Shown: piece after piece, positions 44,011 through 55,321 of the stretch | How the letters are laid out: each line of letters starts with the position of its first letter | Position numbering within the stretch: position 1 is the first letter of the stretch | From: Tateyamaria pelophila | Lineage (GTDB): Bacteria; Pseudomonadota; Alphaproteobacteria; Rhodobacterales; Rhodobacteraceae | Assembly (NCBI RefSeq): GCF_019966495.1 | Contig: NZ_JAIMIA010000001.1 | Coordinates: 124,001 to 188,000 of the forward strand | Reading direction: 5' to 3' | Length of the DNA stretch: 64,000 nt | The notes under the pieces: model-generated | What the model saw: the letters and a program-made list of their open reading frames with translations, nothing else | Told to the model about the DNA's origin: nothing | Database searches by the model: none | Translations under genes and position numbers: made by a program

Positions 44011-45070
44011 ACCTTTGGCCCAGGGTGCAACCATCGGCATTCTCGGCGGAGGCCAATTGGGACGTATGCTGTCGGTTGCGGCCGCGCGGCTTGGCTTCAA
44101 GACCCACATCTTTGAGCCAAGCGCCCTGCCCCCGGCCGGTGACGTCGCGCACATGTGCACCACCGCCCCTTACGAAGACAACGACGCGCTCTTCGCCTTT
44201 GCCACCACGGTCGATGTCATCACCTATGAGTTCGAAAATATCCCCACCTTGACTCTGGATGCGCTCGAAGACCATGCGCCGATCCGGCCGGGCCGCGAGG
44301 CGCTGCGCGTCAGCCAGGACCGGCTTGTGGAAAAAGACTTCCTTTCTGGCCTCGGCCTGAAAACTGCCGCCTATGCGGACGTACCGGACATGGCCGCCCT
44401 CGCGACCGCGCTGGCCGCGATCGGCACGCCCGCGATCCTCAAGACGCGGCGCTTTGGCTATGACGGCAAGGGGCAAGCCCGGATCATGGCGGCGGCGGAC
44501 GCGGCCACCGCCTTGACCGATATGAAGGGTGCGCCCGCAATCCTCGAAGGTTTCGTGGAGTTCAGCCACGAAGTCTCTGTCATCGCCGCGCGTGGTCTGG
44601 ATGGGTCCGTGGCCTGTTTCGATCCGGGCGAGAATGTGCACAAGGATGGTATCTTGCACAGCACCACAATCCCTGCCCGCCTGTCAGCCAGCCAGCGTAC
44701 GGATGCCATTCTGCTGGCCGCCAACATCCTGAACGCGCTCGATTATGTCGGGGTCATGGGAGTCGAGCTTTTTGTGACGCCGCAAGGATTGATCGTGAAC
44801 GAGATTGCCCCGCGCGTGCACAATTCCGGGCACTGGACGCAGAATGGCTGCGTCGTGGATCAATTCGAGCAGCACATCCGCGCAATCGCGGGGTGGCCGC
44901 TGGGCGACGGCAAGCGTTACGCCGACGTGGTGATGGAAAACCTGATCGGAGACGACATGGAGCGCGTTCCCCAGATAGCGCGCGAGGCAGGCAGCGCTCT
45001 GCATCTCTACGGCAAAGCCGAAGCGCGCGCAGGTCGCAAAATGGGCCATGTCAACCGGGTCGTTTCATAG
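44003..45070 (+). CDS. purK: N5-carboxyaminoimidazole ribonucleotide synthase
   Basis: A 355-residue ATP-grasp enzyme that carboxylates AIR with bicarbonate for PurE. The N-terminal [12 protein letters not shown] at about 11-22 is diagnostic. The ATP-grasp core has [13 protein letters not shown] near 146-158, the catalytic EISVI-like segment EVSVIAARG near 190-198, and [14 protein letters not shown] near 268-281. Translation is coupled to purE by overlap. Confidence 0.96.
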   Translation: MTKPLAQGATIGILGGGQLGRMLSVAAARLGFKTHIFEPSALPPAGDVAHMCTTAPYEDNDALFAFATTVDVITYEFENIPTLTLDALEDHAPIRPGREALRVSQDRLVEKDFLSGLGLKTAAYADVPDMAALATALAAIGTPAILKTRRFGYDGKGQARIMAAADAATALTDMKGAPAILEGFVEFSHEVSVIAARGLDGSVACFDPGENVHKDGILHSTTIPARLSASQRTDAILLAANILNALDYVGVMGVELFVTPQGLIVNEIAPRVHNSGHWTQNGCVVDQFEQHIRAIAGWPLGDGKRYADVVMENLIGDDMERVPQIAREAGSALHLYGKAEARAGRKMGHVNRVVS

Positions 45071-45128
45071 GCAGCAGCGCTATCTTGCAAGAATCCCGCA
45101 CGTTGCCATGGACCTCGTAAGGCGGTCT

Positions 45129-46271
45129 TCAGCCCGCCACGAACCGCTCTGCCACATCCCCGGACATGTAACTGACGCGCCCGCCCGACAGGGTAGCCGC
45201 CACGCGATCTTCTGCATCCAAAATCACGATATCGGCGCGCAGCCCCGGGACCAGCCTGCCGCGATCCGTCAACCCAAGAACGCGGGCAGGCCCTGACGAC
45301 ACCAAGGCCCACGCCGCCGCGAAATCCAGCACGCCACTGCGCGCCAACATCAATGCCGCACGACGCGGAGATGGGTAGTGATAGTCAGATGCCAGGGCGT
45401 CGCACTGTCCCATCGCGACAAGGTCGAGCGCCGACACGTTGCCTTTGTGAGAGCCGCCACGCACCAGATTGGGTGCGCCCAGAACAACAGCGTCGCCCGC
45501 GGAACGTGCAGCCTCTGCCGCGCCTTGCGTTTCGGGAAATTCAGCCACACGCGCGCCACGCGCACGCCACTGCGCGCGCGCTTCGGCTGTGTTGTCATCA
45601 TGACTTCCGATACGGACACCCGCAGCAAGCAACGCATCGCAGAGCGGGCCAAGGGCTGCGAACACCTCGCCGGAGCGCGCATGCAGATCCAGTAACATCT
45701 GGAAATGTACGTCCGGATTTCGCCCCGCTTTCAAGGCCTGCCCCGTGATCCGGGGCGGTTTACGCCCTTCGGCAAGGCGCTCATGTGGCAGGTGATCGTT
45801 GAACACGACATAGGCGACGCCCCACTTTGCCACCCGCTCCGGCAAGGTGGCATAAAGATCAATCAGATGCGTCTCGAACCGCAATTGCGGACGCAGATCC
45901 GTCACAAGATCCGGCCCGACCTCCGCGATCGCGGCAAAGACCTGATCGGCGAAGTCAAGGCCCCGCAACCCGCCTTCCCAACTGACGAATTGTGCCAGCA
46001 CGCCCGTGGTGATGCCATTGGCCGCCAGTTCGGCTTCGGCCGCGCGCAATCCCTCGCCCATCTGCTTCATAGCACCGCGTCGCGGTGCAAGATGGCGCTC
46101 GAATCCGTCCCCGTGCACATCCACAATCCCAGGCAACACGCGAAACCCCGAAAGGTCTACGGCGCGTCCGACAGGCGCATCGACAATCAGCCCATCCGCC
46201 AAAGACAAGGGTGGGCGTGACAAACCGTCCGGATACAGGACCTCAGCCCCGATAATATCAATCGCCAGCAC
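45129..46271 (-). CDS. PhnM-like amidohydrolase (phosphonate C-P lyase pathway family)
   Basis: A 380-residue metal-dependent amidohydrolase resembling PhnM, which hydrolyses ribose 1-methylphosphonate 5-triphosphate. Metal-site motifs are [13 protein letters not shown] near 53-65, ASDYHYPSP near 300 and IGSHDDNT near 228; the C-terminal [19 protein letters not shown] is typical. No other phn genes are in the window, so it is an orphan paralogue and its substrate is uncertain. I suggest the GTG at 46271, overlapping the lipase end by 14 bases; other starts are possible. Confidence 0.75.
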   Translation of the reverse strand: MLAIDIIGAEVLYPDGLSRPPLSLADGLIVDAPVGRAVDLSGFRVLPGIVDVHGDGFERHLAPRRGAMKQMGEGLRAAEAELAANGITTGVLAQFVSWEGGLRGLDFADQVFAAIAEVGPDLVTDLRPQLRFETHLIDLYATLPERVAKWGVAYVVFNDHLPHERLAEGRKPPRITGQALKAGRNPDVHFQMLLDLHARSGEVFAALGPLCDALLAAGVRIGSHDDNTAEARAQWRARGARVAEFPETQGAAEAARSAGDAVVLGAPNLVRGGSHKGNVSALDLVAMGQCDALASDYHYPSPRRAALMLARSGVLDFAAAWALVSSGPARVLGLTDRGRLVPGLRADIVILDAEDRVAATLSGGRVSYMSGDVAERFVAG

Positions 46272-47034
46272 CGGAACGCCCCAAGATACACGCGCCCTCG
46301 GGACAACCCAGATGTTCCAGCACGGCATCCACCCAACGCAAATCGTGATTAAAGGCCCCGGTCTTCAAAAACGCCATGACCTGCGCAATCACATTGGGAT
46401 TGTTCATCATGAACGTATGCGTGACCGGCAGCACGATGTGATCTGTCATGCCTGTAACCTTGGTGGAGGCAACCGAAACCTTTCCGTCGTCCGGCCCCGG
46501 CAGCAAAGAGGAAAAGTAGGGATTCAGCGATTGATCTCCCGCAACAATCCCAACCTGATAGTCGACAGCGGGCAGTCGGCGCGGCAAGCTTTCCGACCCG
46601 GTTCCAAGCTGGCCACCGGCAGGGCCGTTGAGCCACCCGAACGCCTCGATATCTCCAAGCGCATCAACCACTTCGCTGCCATTGTTGGGCGGCGCCAACA
46701 TCACGACCCGCCCCAGCTTCTTCGGATGTGGATGGTTGGCCAACCAGTAACGCACCAGAATGCCGCCCATTGAGTGGGTGACGAAATGCACCGTATCGTC
46801 CCCGCAGGCGTTTATCGCGGCGGGAATGACTTCGGCGGCCAATTCCTGCACCGTTTCCGATGTGGAGGGATATCCGGGACGTACCACACGGTAATTTTCA
46901 GCCTTCAACGCTTGCTCCATCAGAACAAAGGACGTTTCTGTCCGCGCAAGCCCGTGCAACAACACCACGCAATCCGCACGGACGGCGCTCACACCGGCAA
47001 GCATCATAAGGCAAAAGGCGAAAAAGCGTTTCAT
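46258..47034 (-). CDS. Exported alpha/beta-hydrolase (lipase/esterase-like)
   Basis: A 258-residue secreted hydrolase. Residues 1-20 are a signal peptide ([20 protein letters not shown], cut before DC). The mature part begins directly with the oxyanion strand [10 protein letters not shown], and the nucleophile Ser lies in THSMGG near 86-91. The histidine is likely in LPVTHTFMM near 205, and Asp in DDGKVSV. This PGAP1/LipA-like set fits a periplasmic lipase or esterase. The natural lipid is unknown. Confidence 0.83.
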   Translation of the reverse strand: MKRFFAFCLMMLAGVSAVRADCVVLLHGLARTETSFVLMEQALKAENYRVVRPGYPSTSETVQELAAEVIPAAINACGDDTVHFVTHSMGGILVRYWLANHPHPKKLGRVVMLAPPNNGSEVVDALGDIEAFGWLNGPAGGQLGTGSESLPRRLPAVDYQVGIVAGDQSLNPYFSSLLPGPDDGKVSVASTKVTGMTDHIVLPVTHTFMMNNPNVIAQVMAFLKTGAFNHDLRWVDAVLEHLGCPEGACILGRSGAGD

Positions 47035-47105
47035 AGCGGTTGAGATACACTCAAACATCGGCCTATGGAATGGCAACGCTTCGTCAATTCCAACAAAGGT
47101 ACATC

Positions 47106-47558
47106 ATGCGTCCCAAGTCTCCGCGCGTGGCCGTGCGCGCCGTAATCGTCGAAGACGGACGCCTCCTGATGGTCAATGCGTGGCCTGACGGTCAAAGCCC
47201 ATTGATGTGTGCCCCCGGTGGCGGTGTCGAGGTCGGCAGCAGCCTGCCCGACAATCTGGCTCGCGAGGTCCAGGAAGAGACCGGCTTGCACGTATCCGTC
47301 GGCGCGCCGTGCCTGATAAACGAATTTCACGACCCGGCCAGCGGCTATCATCAGATCGATCTCTTCTTTCGCTGCACGATCCTGCCCGACAGCCCGCGAC
47401 CCACGGACTGGACAGATACGGAACATATCGTGACGGATCGCCGCTGGTTGACACTGGATGAACTGGAAGCGATCCCGCACAAGCCTGACAGCCTCGGCGC
47501 GGCGGCTTTCGGAACTGAAGGGGTCAGCTACGATCCCCTTGAAGTTTTGGTGAAATAA
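47106..47558 (+). CDS. NUDIX hydrolase
   Basis: A 150-residue pyrophosphohydrolase of the Nudix superfamily. The Nudix box reads GGGVEVGSSLPDNLAREVQEETGL from about 37-60, with the metal-binding REVQEE helix intact. The start at 47106 has AAAGG upstream. The nucleotide substrate cannot be predicted. The end overlaps the convergent EamA gene by 35 bases. Confidence 0.9.
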   Translation: MRPKSPRVAVRAVIVEDGRLLMVNAWPDGQSPLMCAPGGGVEVGSSLPDNLAREVQEETGLHVSVGAPCLINEFHDPASGYHQIDLFFRCTILPDSPRPTDWTDTEHIVTDRRWLTLDELEAIPHKPDSLGAAAFGTEGVSYDPLEVLVK

Positions 47559-48372
47559 CCGCAAGTGCAATGCCCCCGAGCACAAGGATGGCCGAAACGA
47601 CAATTGTAAGCGTGATCACCTCTCCCAATATCACCGCACCCGCAAGGATGGCGATGATCGGGACGCTCAGTTGAACCACCGCAGCCGTCTGGGCCTGCAT
47701 GTCTGGTAATACAGAATACCAAAGCGCGTAGCCCAAACCGGATGTGACCGCTCCAGACGCGATCGCCAGTGCAATGCCCGAAGGTGCGGCATGCAGTGCG
47801 CCACCCAGCAAAGCGATTGCCAAAAGCGGTGTGGCAACGACGAAATTTGCAGCGGTCGTCGCCAAAGGGTCCCGGGCTCCCTTGCCTGCCAGTGTATAGG
47901 CGGCCCACCCCAAACCCGCCAAGACCATGAGCAGGGTGCCCGAAACATCAGCGCTCGCACCGTCGCTGGGCCACAGCGCCAGAACCAGTCCGACAAAAGC
48001 GATAGCGGCCCCTGTGATCTGCCGCGCCGAAGGTCGCGCACCTTGCAGGGCGGACCAACCGAACATCGATACCTGAACTGTGCCAAAGAGAATCAAGGCG
48101 CCCAGCCCAGCATCAAGAGAAATGTAAGCCAGAGAAAAGCCGATCATATAGGCGGCCAAACTGACAGATCCGACCACTCTGGCCGGTTCGAATACCGGCA
48201 ACCGCCCCCCCCTGACCGCAAGGATCAGGCAGAGCGCCAAGGCACCGGACAGAACCCGGATCATGGCAAAGCTGGAGGGATCTATTGCACCATCGGCCAC
48301 CGCCACCCGATTCAAAACGGAATTGGCGGCAAAGGCAGCCATGGTCAGGCAGGTCAACAGGATCAGACGCAT
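47524..48372 (-). CDS. EamA/DMT-superfamily transporter
   Basis: A 282-residue inner-membrane protein with ten predicted helices in two EamA repeats (about 1-135 and 140-275). FAANSVLNRVAVADGAIDPS opens the first repeat, and LGYALWYSVLPDMQAQTAAVVQLSVP lies in the second. Family members export amino acids or other metabolites. The substrate is unknown. Confidence 0.88.
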   Translation of the reverse strand: MRLILLTCLTMAAFAANSVLNRVAVADGAIDPSSFAMIRVLSGALALCLILAVRGGRLPVFEPARVVGSVSLAAYMIGFSLAYISLDAGLGALILFGTVQVSMFGWSALQGARPSARQITGAAIAFVGLVLALWPSDGASADVSGTLLMVLAGLGWAAYTLAGKGARDPLATTAANFVVATPLLAIALLGGALHAAPSGIALAIASGAVTSGLGYALWYSVLPDMQAQTAAVVQLSVPIIAILAGAVILGEVITLTIVVSAILVLGGIALAVISPKLQGDRS

Positions 48373-48471
48373 CGCAGTGCACTAGCCCCGTTCTTCAACA
48401 GGGTCCAGCACCGGGTCGGTGGGTGGGCGCCTTTTGCCCGTCAGGGCAAAACAGAGCCACCCAACGACAAA

Positions 48472-48492
48472 GGGGCCGCATAACGCGGCCCC
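48472..48492 (-). terminator. Terminator after groEL
   Basis: GGGGCCGC-N5-GCGGCCCC stem flanked by AAA and TTT, 30 bp beyond the groEL stop on the minus strand. The U-tract is short, but the stem is strong and well placed. Confidence 0.75.
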
Positions 48493-48521
48493 TTTCCCAT
48501 ATCGTTCAGCGCAGGGCTGGT

Positions 48522-50165
<1,644 letters not shown>

Positions 50166-50214
50166 CTATCTCCTTTGAGAATTGATTGAGAGGAATCAGA
50201 GAAGCTGCGGGCGC

Positions 50215-50502
50215 TTACTCGATGATTCCCATGATGTCGCCCTCTTTCATCATCAGCAGCTCTTCGCCGTCGATGGTGACTTCGGTGCCGGACCATTTGC
50301 CGAACAGGATCTTATCCCCGGCTTTAACGCCCATCTCGATCAGCTCGCCGCTGTCTTTGCGGGCGCCGGGGCCTGCAGACACGATTTCACCTTCGCTCGG
50401 CTTTTCCTTTGCGCTTTCGGGGATGATCAACCCGCCAGCGGTTTTCTCTTCGCTTTCCGTGCGGCGTACCAACACGCGGTCATGAAGCGGTTTCAATGCC
50501 AT
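50215..50502 (-). CDS. groES: Co-chaperonin GroES (10 kDa)
   Basis: A 95-residue lid subunit for GroEL. It opens with [12 protein letters not shown]-type sequence and carries the mobile loop [19 protein letters not shown] and the roof [14 protein letters not shown] precedes the start. It is first in the groESL operon. Confidence 0.98.
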   Translation of the reverse strand: MALKPLHDRVLVRRTESEEKTAGGLIIPESAKEKPSEGEIVSAGPGARKDSGELIEMGVKAGDKILFGKWSGTEVTIDGEELLMMKEGDIMGIIE

Positions 50503-50558
50503 CTTTGCAGCTCCTTAAGGCTCAAAGTTTCTTCTCCCGGCCTCCGGATCGGAGACCA

Positions 50559-50585
50559 TTAGCACTCACACCAGGCAAGTGATAA
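50559..50585 (-). promoter_or_regulatory. CIRCE element of groESL
   Basis: TTAGCACTC-N9-AAGTGATAA matches the CIRCE consensus (TTAGCACTC-N9-GAGTGCTAA) in 9 of 9 and 7 of 9 positions. It lies 57 bp before the groES start codon and is the binding site for the repressor HrcA, whose gene is not in the window. Confidence 0.9.
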
Positions 50586-50894
50586 CGATGGCTAGGTAGT
50601 AAGGTCTGAAAGCTGTGTCAACGCCCTCGCCACGGGAAATCTACAAAAATGTCCCGCCAGCCTTTGCGCTGGTGGCATAAATATTTGGCGCGTACCTTCA
50701 CAATTCAACCCAACGTTTGAACCACAGATACCTGCGGAAACTTCGGATTGTCATAAGCTGAAGGACCCGCGCGTGGTATCAGGCGTCATTTTTCGACGCG
50801 AAAAATTGGCCGGAAACCGTGACGGTTTCCGTCTGCGTTTCAAATCCAGTCGCAGCACTTCTCGCTTTTATAAAATGGAATTCGGGTAAAATAA
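50586..50894. other. Intergenic region between groESL promoter and DUF2161 gene
   Basis: About 310 bp without a gene. It holds the groESL promoter end, a GC-poor middle and, at 50788-50830, a pair of perfect three-base-loop hairpins like those after tdk. A weaker CCAGC-N6-GCTGG hairpin is near 50660. Confidence 0.5.
50788..50830. repeat. Tandem perfect hairpin pair with three-base loops (pair 3)
   Basis: ATTTTTCG-ACG-CGAAAAAT (50788-50806) and GGAAACCG-TGA-CGGTTTCC (50812-50830), five bases apart. Both loops are three bases, with YCG...CGR closing pairs, exactly the design of the two pairs after tdk. The second shares its whole arm with the hairpin at 29277-29301. Confidence 0.85.
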
Positions 50895-51572
50895 CTACTT
50901 TCCGAGTGCATCGCTCGCACTGACAACGGCCTCCGCGCCGCTGGGAGACAGGCCATACACCCCTTTTTCCACCTTTTCGAACCAGCCGTAATGATCATCG
51001 CGCATCATCGTCGTGGCCCGGGGCACCCCCGTCTCCCGCGCCACGTCCGCACCTTTGCTGGCGCCGATTTCAAACAGGTACATCGCCAGCCTGAGCGCAT
51101 CCTGTCGATAGGCCGTGATCAGGCCCGCGCGGGTCTGTCCCCCATTATTCGGATCGCCCTGGCGCCGGGCAAATTCGCGCAGCAACTGACCCTGGCGTCT
51201 GGCATTCTTGCGGGGTGCATAGGCGCCGGGGTCGCAATGGACCTGGACCAGCCCGTCCTTCAGGCGGACCGTCATCAAGCCCATTCCAAGACGTCGGCAC
51301 AGGATCGTCATGTCCTTGGTCGCCTTCAAAAACCGTTTTCCCTTGCCGCGTGCCACGGCCATATAGACGTCATCGCTGACCTTCAGCCGCGCCACGCACT
51401 GGTGCACCAGCGCCAGCGAAAACCCCAGCTTCAGTTCGACAATGACGGGTGGTTCGCCGCCCCGTATAGCCACAACATCCGCCGCACCGACTTCGGACTT
51501 CACAACGTAGCCCTGGTCTTCCAGAAACGCTTTGACGGGCGGATAGAGATCAATTTCGCGGGTTTCTGCCAT
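50895..51572 (-). CDS. DUF2161 family PD-(D/E)XK nuclease-like protein
   Basis: A 225-residue protein. Residues 1-110 have a PD-(D/E)XK-like core: the Asp in GAADVVAIRG and the ELK of VIVELKLGFS near 45-54, as in restriction-type phosphodiesterases. The C-terminal half (150-225) looks like a winged-helix segment (ALRLAMYLFEIG, ETGVPRATTMMRDDHYGWF). Alphaproteobacteria often carry this gene; function is unknown. The start at 51572 is supported by AAAGGTGG. The open frame runs upstream into ppaC antisense and is not coding there. Confidence 0.82.
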   Translation of the reverse strand: MAETREIDLYPPVKAFLEDQGYVVKSEVGAADVVAIRGGEPPVIVELKLGFSLALVHQCVARLKVSDDVYMAVARGKGKRFLKATKDMTILCRRLGMGLMTVRLKDGLVQVHCDPGAYAPRKNARRQGQLLREFARRQGDPNNGGQTRAGLITAYRQDALRLAMYLFEIGASKGADVARETGVPRATTMMRDDHYGWFEKVEKGVYGLSPSGAEAVVSASDALGK

Positions 51573-51686
51573 GGCTGCCACCTTTCCCGCCCCTGCGGCG
51601 AAAAGCAACGCCCCTGCCCCCAGTGACAACACATGTTTCGCTGCTATAAGGGCGCCAAAACCACACATTTCAAGGACAGTACTTCC

Positions 51687-52607
51687 ATGACAACTCTTGT
51701 TTTCGGCCACAAATCCCCCGACACCGATTCGACCGGCTCGCCCATTATCTGGGCCTGGTACTTGAATGAAATCAAAGGCACTGAGGCAGAGGCCGTGCTC
51801 TTGGGTGAGCCCAACACCGAAGCCGCGTTCGTGCTGAAGAAATGGGACCTGCCCAAGCCACGCATCATCTCGACCGTAGACGCGGATCAGCCGGTCGTCA
51901 TCGTCGACACAAACAACCCGGCCGAATTGCCCGACGCGATCAACGCCGCCGACATCACGGCCATCATCGACCACCACAAGCTGGTGGGTGGCCTTGAAAC
52001 CAAAGGCCCCATCGACATTCGCATCGAGCCGTTGGCCTGCACCGCGACCATCATGTGGAAGATGATCGGCAAGGACATGGCGCAGGCGCCTACATCGGTC
52101 AAAGGGGCCATGCTGTCGTGCATCCTGTCGGACACGCTGGAATTCCGCTCCCCCACCACAACGCAGGAAGACAAGGCCATCGCCTTTGATCTGGCCCGCG
52201 ATCTGGGCATCGACATTCCAACCTATGCTTCTGAAATGTTTGAAGCAAAATCGGACGTCTCCGCGTTTTCCGATGCGGAACTGCTGCGCATGGACAGCAA
52301 GGAATACGAAGTGGACGGCACCCAGTTCCGCGTCTCCGTTCTGGAAACCACGTCGCCCAAGCTGGTGCTGGACCGCAAGGATAGCCTCATGGCATCGATG
52401 GTCGATGTGGCCAAGGAAGACGGCGCGGATCAGGTTCTGTTGTTCGTGGTCGACATCCTGAACGAAGAAGCGACGATGCTGATTCCAAATGACATGACCA
52501 AGACAGTCGCCGAGAAAAGCTTTGGCGCCACCGTGTCCGGCGACACCGTCGTGTTGCCCGGCGTGATGAGCCGCAAGAAGCAGATCATTCCGAATCTCAA
52601 GGTCTGA
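51687..52607 (+). CDS. ppaC: Manganese-dependent inorganic pyrophosphatase
   Basis: A 306-residue family II pyrophosphatase (DHH superfamily). Metal motifs are GHKSPDTDS at 7-15, VDTNNPAEL near 74, the DHH box IIDHHKL near 94-100 and SDTLEF near 147. The C-terminal substrate domain has the RKKQIIP signature. It hydrolyses pyrophosphate in the cytosol. Only one pyrophosphatase type is seen here. Confidence 0.96.
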   Translation: MTTLVFGHKSPDTDSTGSPIIWAWYLNEIKGTEAEAVLLGEPNTEAAFVLKKWDLPKPRIISTVDADQPVVIVDTNNPAELPDAINAADITAIIDHHKLVGGLETKGPIDIRIEPLACTATIMWKMIGKDMAQAPTSVKGAMLSCILSDTLEFRSPTTTQEDKAIAFDLARDLGIDIPTYASEMFEAKSDVSAFSDAELLRMDSKEYEVDGTQFRVSVLETTSPKLVLDRKDSLMASMVDVAKEDGADQVLLFVVDILNEEATMLIPNDMTKTVAEKSFGATVSGDTVVLPGVMSRKKQIIPNLKV

Positions 52608-52645
52608 GCAATCGACGCACTCAACCGAGTAGGTTTTCGAACGAG

Positions 52646-52672
52646 GGGCGGTCCGGAAGGGCCGCCCTTTTT
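52646..52672 (+). terminator. Rho-independent terminator after ppaC
   Basis: GGGCGGTCC-GGAA-GGGCCGCCC with one G-T pair, a stable GGAA tetraloop and TTTTT after the stem. Forty bases beyond the ppaC stop. Confidence 0.9.
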
Positions 52673-52875
52673 CGTGCCGGTTCATCCCGTGTTCAGAAGG
52701 ATTTACGGCCCACACCAGGGAGGCACAGGGCGTGCACAGCCCGTGCACCACCTGTGCACCGGCAGCGCACGCAGATGCCATGGTTAAGGCAACGCGCGCC
52801 CTGCGGGCAGAAAACGCACATCCCCTATCGTTGCCCATCGCAACGGGCTAGTATTTGCGGCAAGTGGGAGCATCC

Positions 52876-53727
52876 ATGTCTACAGTCACGCTGCACAAAG
52901 ATGGCCGCATCGGTCGCATCATCCTGAACCGACCCGAGGTGATGAACGCCATCGACGACGATCTGCCGCGCGATCTGGAACAGGCGGTCAAGACCCTCGA
53001 TGCCGATCCGGACATTCACGTCATGATCCTGTCCGGCGCGGGGGACGCGTTTTGTGCAGGCTACGATCTGGCGCATTATGCAGAGGATCCGGACAATCGC
53101 CTGACGCAGGGCATGCCCTGGGATCCGATGCAGGATTACGCGTTCATGTGGGCGAACACGCAGGCATTCATGTCCACGTTTCGGGCGATGCAGCCGGTGA
53201 TATGCAAGGTTCATGGCTATGCTGTCGCCGGCAGGTCCGATATTGCGCTGTGTTGTGATCTGGTTGTGATGGCCGATGACGCGCAAATCGGGTACATGCC
53301 CGCGCGTGTCTGGGGCTGCCCCACGACGGCGATGTGGGTGTACCGCCTTGGCCTTGAGAAGGCCAAACGCATGCTGCTGACCGGCGACAAGATCACTGGG
53401 CGCGAGGCAGCCGAGATGGGACTTGTACTCAAATCCGTGCCCGCGGACCAGTTGGACGCGGAGGTCGACGCGCTCGCCGCGCGCATGGCGACCGTGCCGA
53501 TCAACCAGTTGGCCATGAACAAGATGGTCATCAATCAGACCATCGAGGCGACGATCAACCAGACGCAACGACTGGCCACGGTCTTTGACGGGATCACGCG
53601 CCATTCGCCCGAGGGGCTGAATTTCAAGGCCCGGTCCGAGACCGTGGGCTGGAAGCAGGCGGTGCGCGAGCGCGACAGCGGGCTGTATGACTGGACAAAG
53701 GACCGCCCGCTGAACAGCACCGACTGA
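52876..53727 (+). CDS. Enoyl-CoA hydratase/isomerase family protein
   Basis: A 283-residue crotonase. The CoA-binding oxyanion segments are SGAGDAFCAGYDLAHY near 53-68 and HGYAVAGRSDIALCCDLVV near 113-131. The second catalytic Glu position of true hydratases is replaced in the region WGCPTTAMWVYRLG, so isomerase, hydrolase or other crotonase chemistry is possible. GTGGGAG precedes the start. It is followed by the HAD gene 62 bp later. Confidence 0.85.
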   Translation: MSTVTLHKDGRIGRIILNRPEVMNAIDDDLPRDLEQAVKTLDADPDIHVMILSGAGDAFCAGYDLAHYAEDPDNRLTQGMPWDPMQDYAFMWANTQAFMSTFRAMQPVICKVHGYAVAGRSDIALCCDLVVMADDAQIGYMPARVWGCPTTAMWVYRLGLEKAKRMLLTGDKITGREAAEMGLVLKSVPADQLDAEVDALAARMATVPINQLAMNKMVINQTIEATINQTQRLATVFDGITRHSPEGLNFKARSETVGWKQAVRERDSGLYDWTKDRPLNSTD

Positions 53728-53789
53728 ACCCTTTTCATACCGGCGGGGCTGTGGCAGACCGATGCCAGATCAACCCGAAAGGCGTACCC

Positions 53790-54662
53790 ATGGCCCAGAT
53801 CATTTCTGCTCTGTCCGAAATTTCCGACCGCTACGACGCGCTCTTTGTCGATCTGTGGGGATGCGTGCACAACGGCGTGCACGCCCTGCCCGAGGCGGTG
53901 GCGGCGTTGCAAGCCTACCGCGCCAAGGGGGGCAAGGTGGTGATGCTGACCAATTCTCCGCGCCCGCGTGCAGGCGTGCAGAAACAACTGACGCAGTTCG
54001 GCGTACCGGATGACGCCTGGGATACGATTGCGACGTCCGGCGACAGCGCCCGTGCCGCCATGTTTCGCGGTGCGGTCGGCGATAAGGTCTACTTTATTGG
54101 CCAGCCCGGCGAAGAGAAGTTTTTCGAACCCATCGGCGTGATCAAGGCGCCGATTGATCTGAAAATGGTGCCGTTGACCGAAGCCACCGGCATTGTGCTG
54201 ACCGGCCCGCGTGATCCAATGGCCGACCCCGATGTGATGCGCCCCGAGTTCTTGATGGCCAAGCAACTGGGACTCAAACTGCTCTGCGCCAACCCGGATA
54301 TCGTGGTGGATCGCGGCGATGTGCGCCAATGGTGCGCCGGGGCGCTCGCCAAGCTCTATACGGAGATGGGCGGCGAAAGCCTGTATTTCGGCAAGCCGCA
54401 TCCCCCGATCTATGATCTGGCGCGGCGGCGACTGGCCGAATTGGAGGTGGACGTGCCCGACAGCGCGATTCTCGCGATTGGCGACGGGGTGCTGACCGAT
54501 ATCGCAGGAGCGATGGGCGAAGATATTGATTCCCTGTTCATCTCCGGCGGGCTGGCGGCTTCCGAGACAAAAACGACGGATCAACCGGACCCCGACCTGC
54601 TAGAGCGCTATTTGGAAAAGGAAAAAAGCGCGCCGACCTTCGCGATAGGGCAACTCCGCTGA
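53790..54662 (+). CDS. TIGR01459-type HAD-superfamily hydrolase
   Basis: A 290-residue HAD phosphatase of the NagD-like class IIA. Motif I is LFVDLWGCVHNG near 17-28 with Trp-Gly in place of the usual DxDG, motif II is VMLTNSPRP near 52-60, and motif III/IV is GKPHPPIY and AIGDGVLTDIAGA near 235-247. This subfamily is common in alphaproteobacteria with unknown substrate. Start codon ATG 53790 matches the conserved beginning. Confidence 0.85.
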   Translation: MAQIISALSEISDRYDALFVDLWGCVHNGVHALPEAVAALQAYRAKGGKVVMLTNSPRPRAGVQKQLTQFGVPDDAWDTIATSGDSARAAMFRGAVGDKVYFIGQPGEEKFFEPIGVIKAPIDLKMVPLTEATGIVLTGPRDPMADPDVMRPEFLMAKQLGLKLLCANPDIVVDRGDVRQWCAGALAKLYTEMGGESLYFGKPHPPIYDLARRRLAELEVDVPDSAILAIGDGVLTDIAGAMGEDIDSLFISGGLAASETKTTDQPDPDLLERYLEKEKSAPTFAIGQLR

Positions 54663-54750
54663 CCCTCTTTTTGCTTGATTTTCTGCGCGTGCAAAGTAAT
54701 AACCTTGCGTAAGTGATAATATTTACGTCAGATAATTACCGGAGCGTCAC

Positions 54751-55194
54751 ATGTTGGACAATCTACCCCGCGGCACGATCTGTATCGAAGATATCGAAAT
54801 GGGCATGACCCGTCACCTGCGTAAGGTCGTGACGGATGAAGACATTGAGATGTTCGCGCAGGTGTCGACCGACCGGAACCCGGTGCATCTGGATGACGAC
54901 TATGCCCGCGACACGATTTTCGAGGGCCGCATTGCCCATGGCATGCTGACCGCCGGATTGATTTCGGCCGTGATCGGAGAGCAACTGCCCGGTCATGGCA
55001 CGGTTTACATGGGCCAGTCGCTGAAGTTTCTGGCCCCCGTGCGGCCCGGCGACATGGTCCATGCCGAGGTCAAGGTCAGTGACATCGATTTCAGCAAGCG
55101 GCGGGTCAAGCTGGAATGCCATTGCAGTGTCGATGGCAAGAAGGTCCTGATTGGGGAAGCGACGGTGCTGGCCCCTTCGCGTAAATTCGACTGA
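54751..55194 (+). CDS. MaoC-family (R)-hydratase
   Basis: A 147-residue hot-dog-fold protein. The hydratase motif with catalytic Asp and His is seen as DRNPVHLDDDYA near 42-53, and FEGRIAHGMLTAGLISAVIG near 57-76. Relatives include PhaJ, which feeds (R)-3-hydroxyacyl-CoA to polyester synthesis, but no pha genes are nearby. A GGAG site precedes the ATG, and an AT-rich stretch 20-70 bp upstream probably holds its promoter. Confidence 0.88.
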   Translation: MLDNLPRGTICIEDIEMGMTRHLRKVVTDEDIEMFAQVSTDRNPVHLDDDYARDTIFEGRIAHGMLTAGLISAVIGEQLPGHGTVYMGQSLKFLAPVRPGDMVHAEVKVSDIDFSKRRVKLECHCSVDGKKVLIGEATVLAPSRKFD

Positions 55195-55205
55195 GGTTTT
55201 GAACC

Positions 55206-55280
55206 GATCCGTAGCCGGGGCTCCGCCCCCGGCACTTGCGCGCCTCCCCCGGGATATTTTTGGCCGAAAGAAGAGATCGG
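55206..55280 (+). repeat. Dispersed GC-rich intergenic repeat, copy b
   Basis: GTAGCCGGGGCTCCGCCCCCGGC forms a hairpin and is followed by CCTCCCCCGGGATATTTTTG and GCCGAAAGAAGAG. It is the most complete copy in the window; copies a, c and d share the hairpin block, the CCCCCGGGAT core or the tail. Confidence 0.6.
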
Positions 55281-55321
55281 GTGTTCTTGCCCTCGGACCG
55301 GCACGCCGCTAGGCATGGCCC

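Noticed and set aside
51573-52838. Upstream extension of the DUF2161 frame to 647 codons
   Set aside because: The extension is antisense to ppaC and has no protein-like content; the DUF2161 protein starts properly at 51572.
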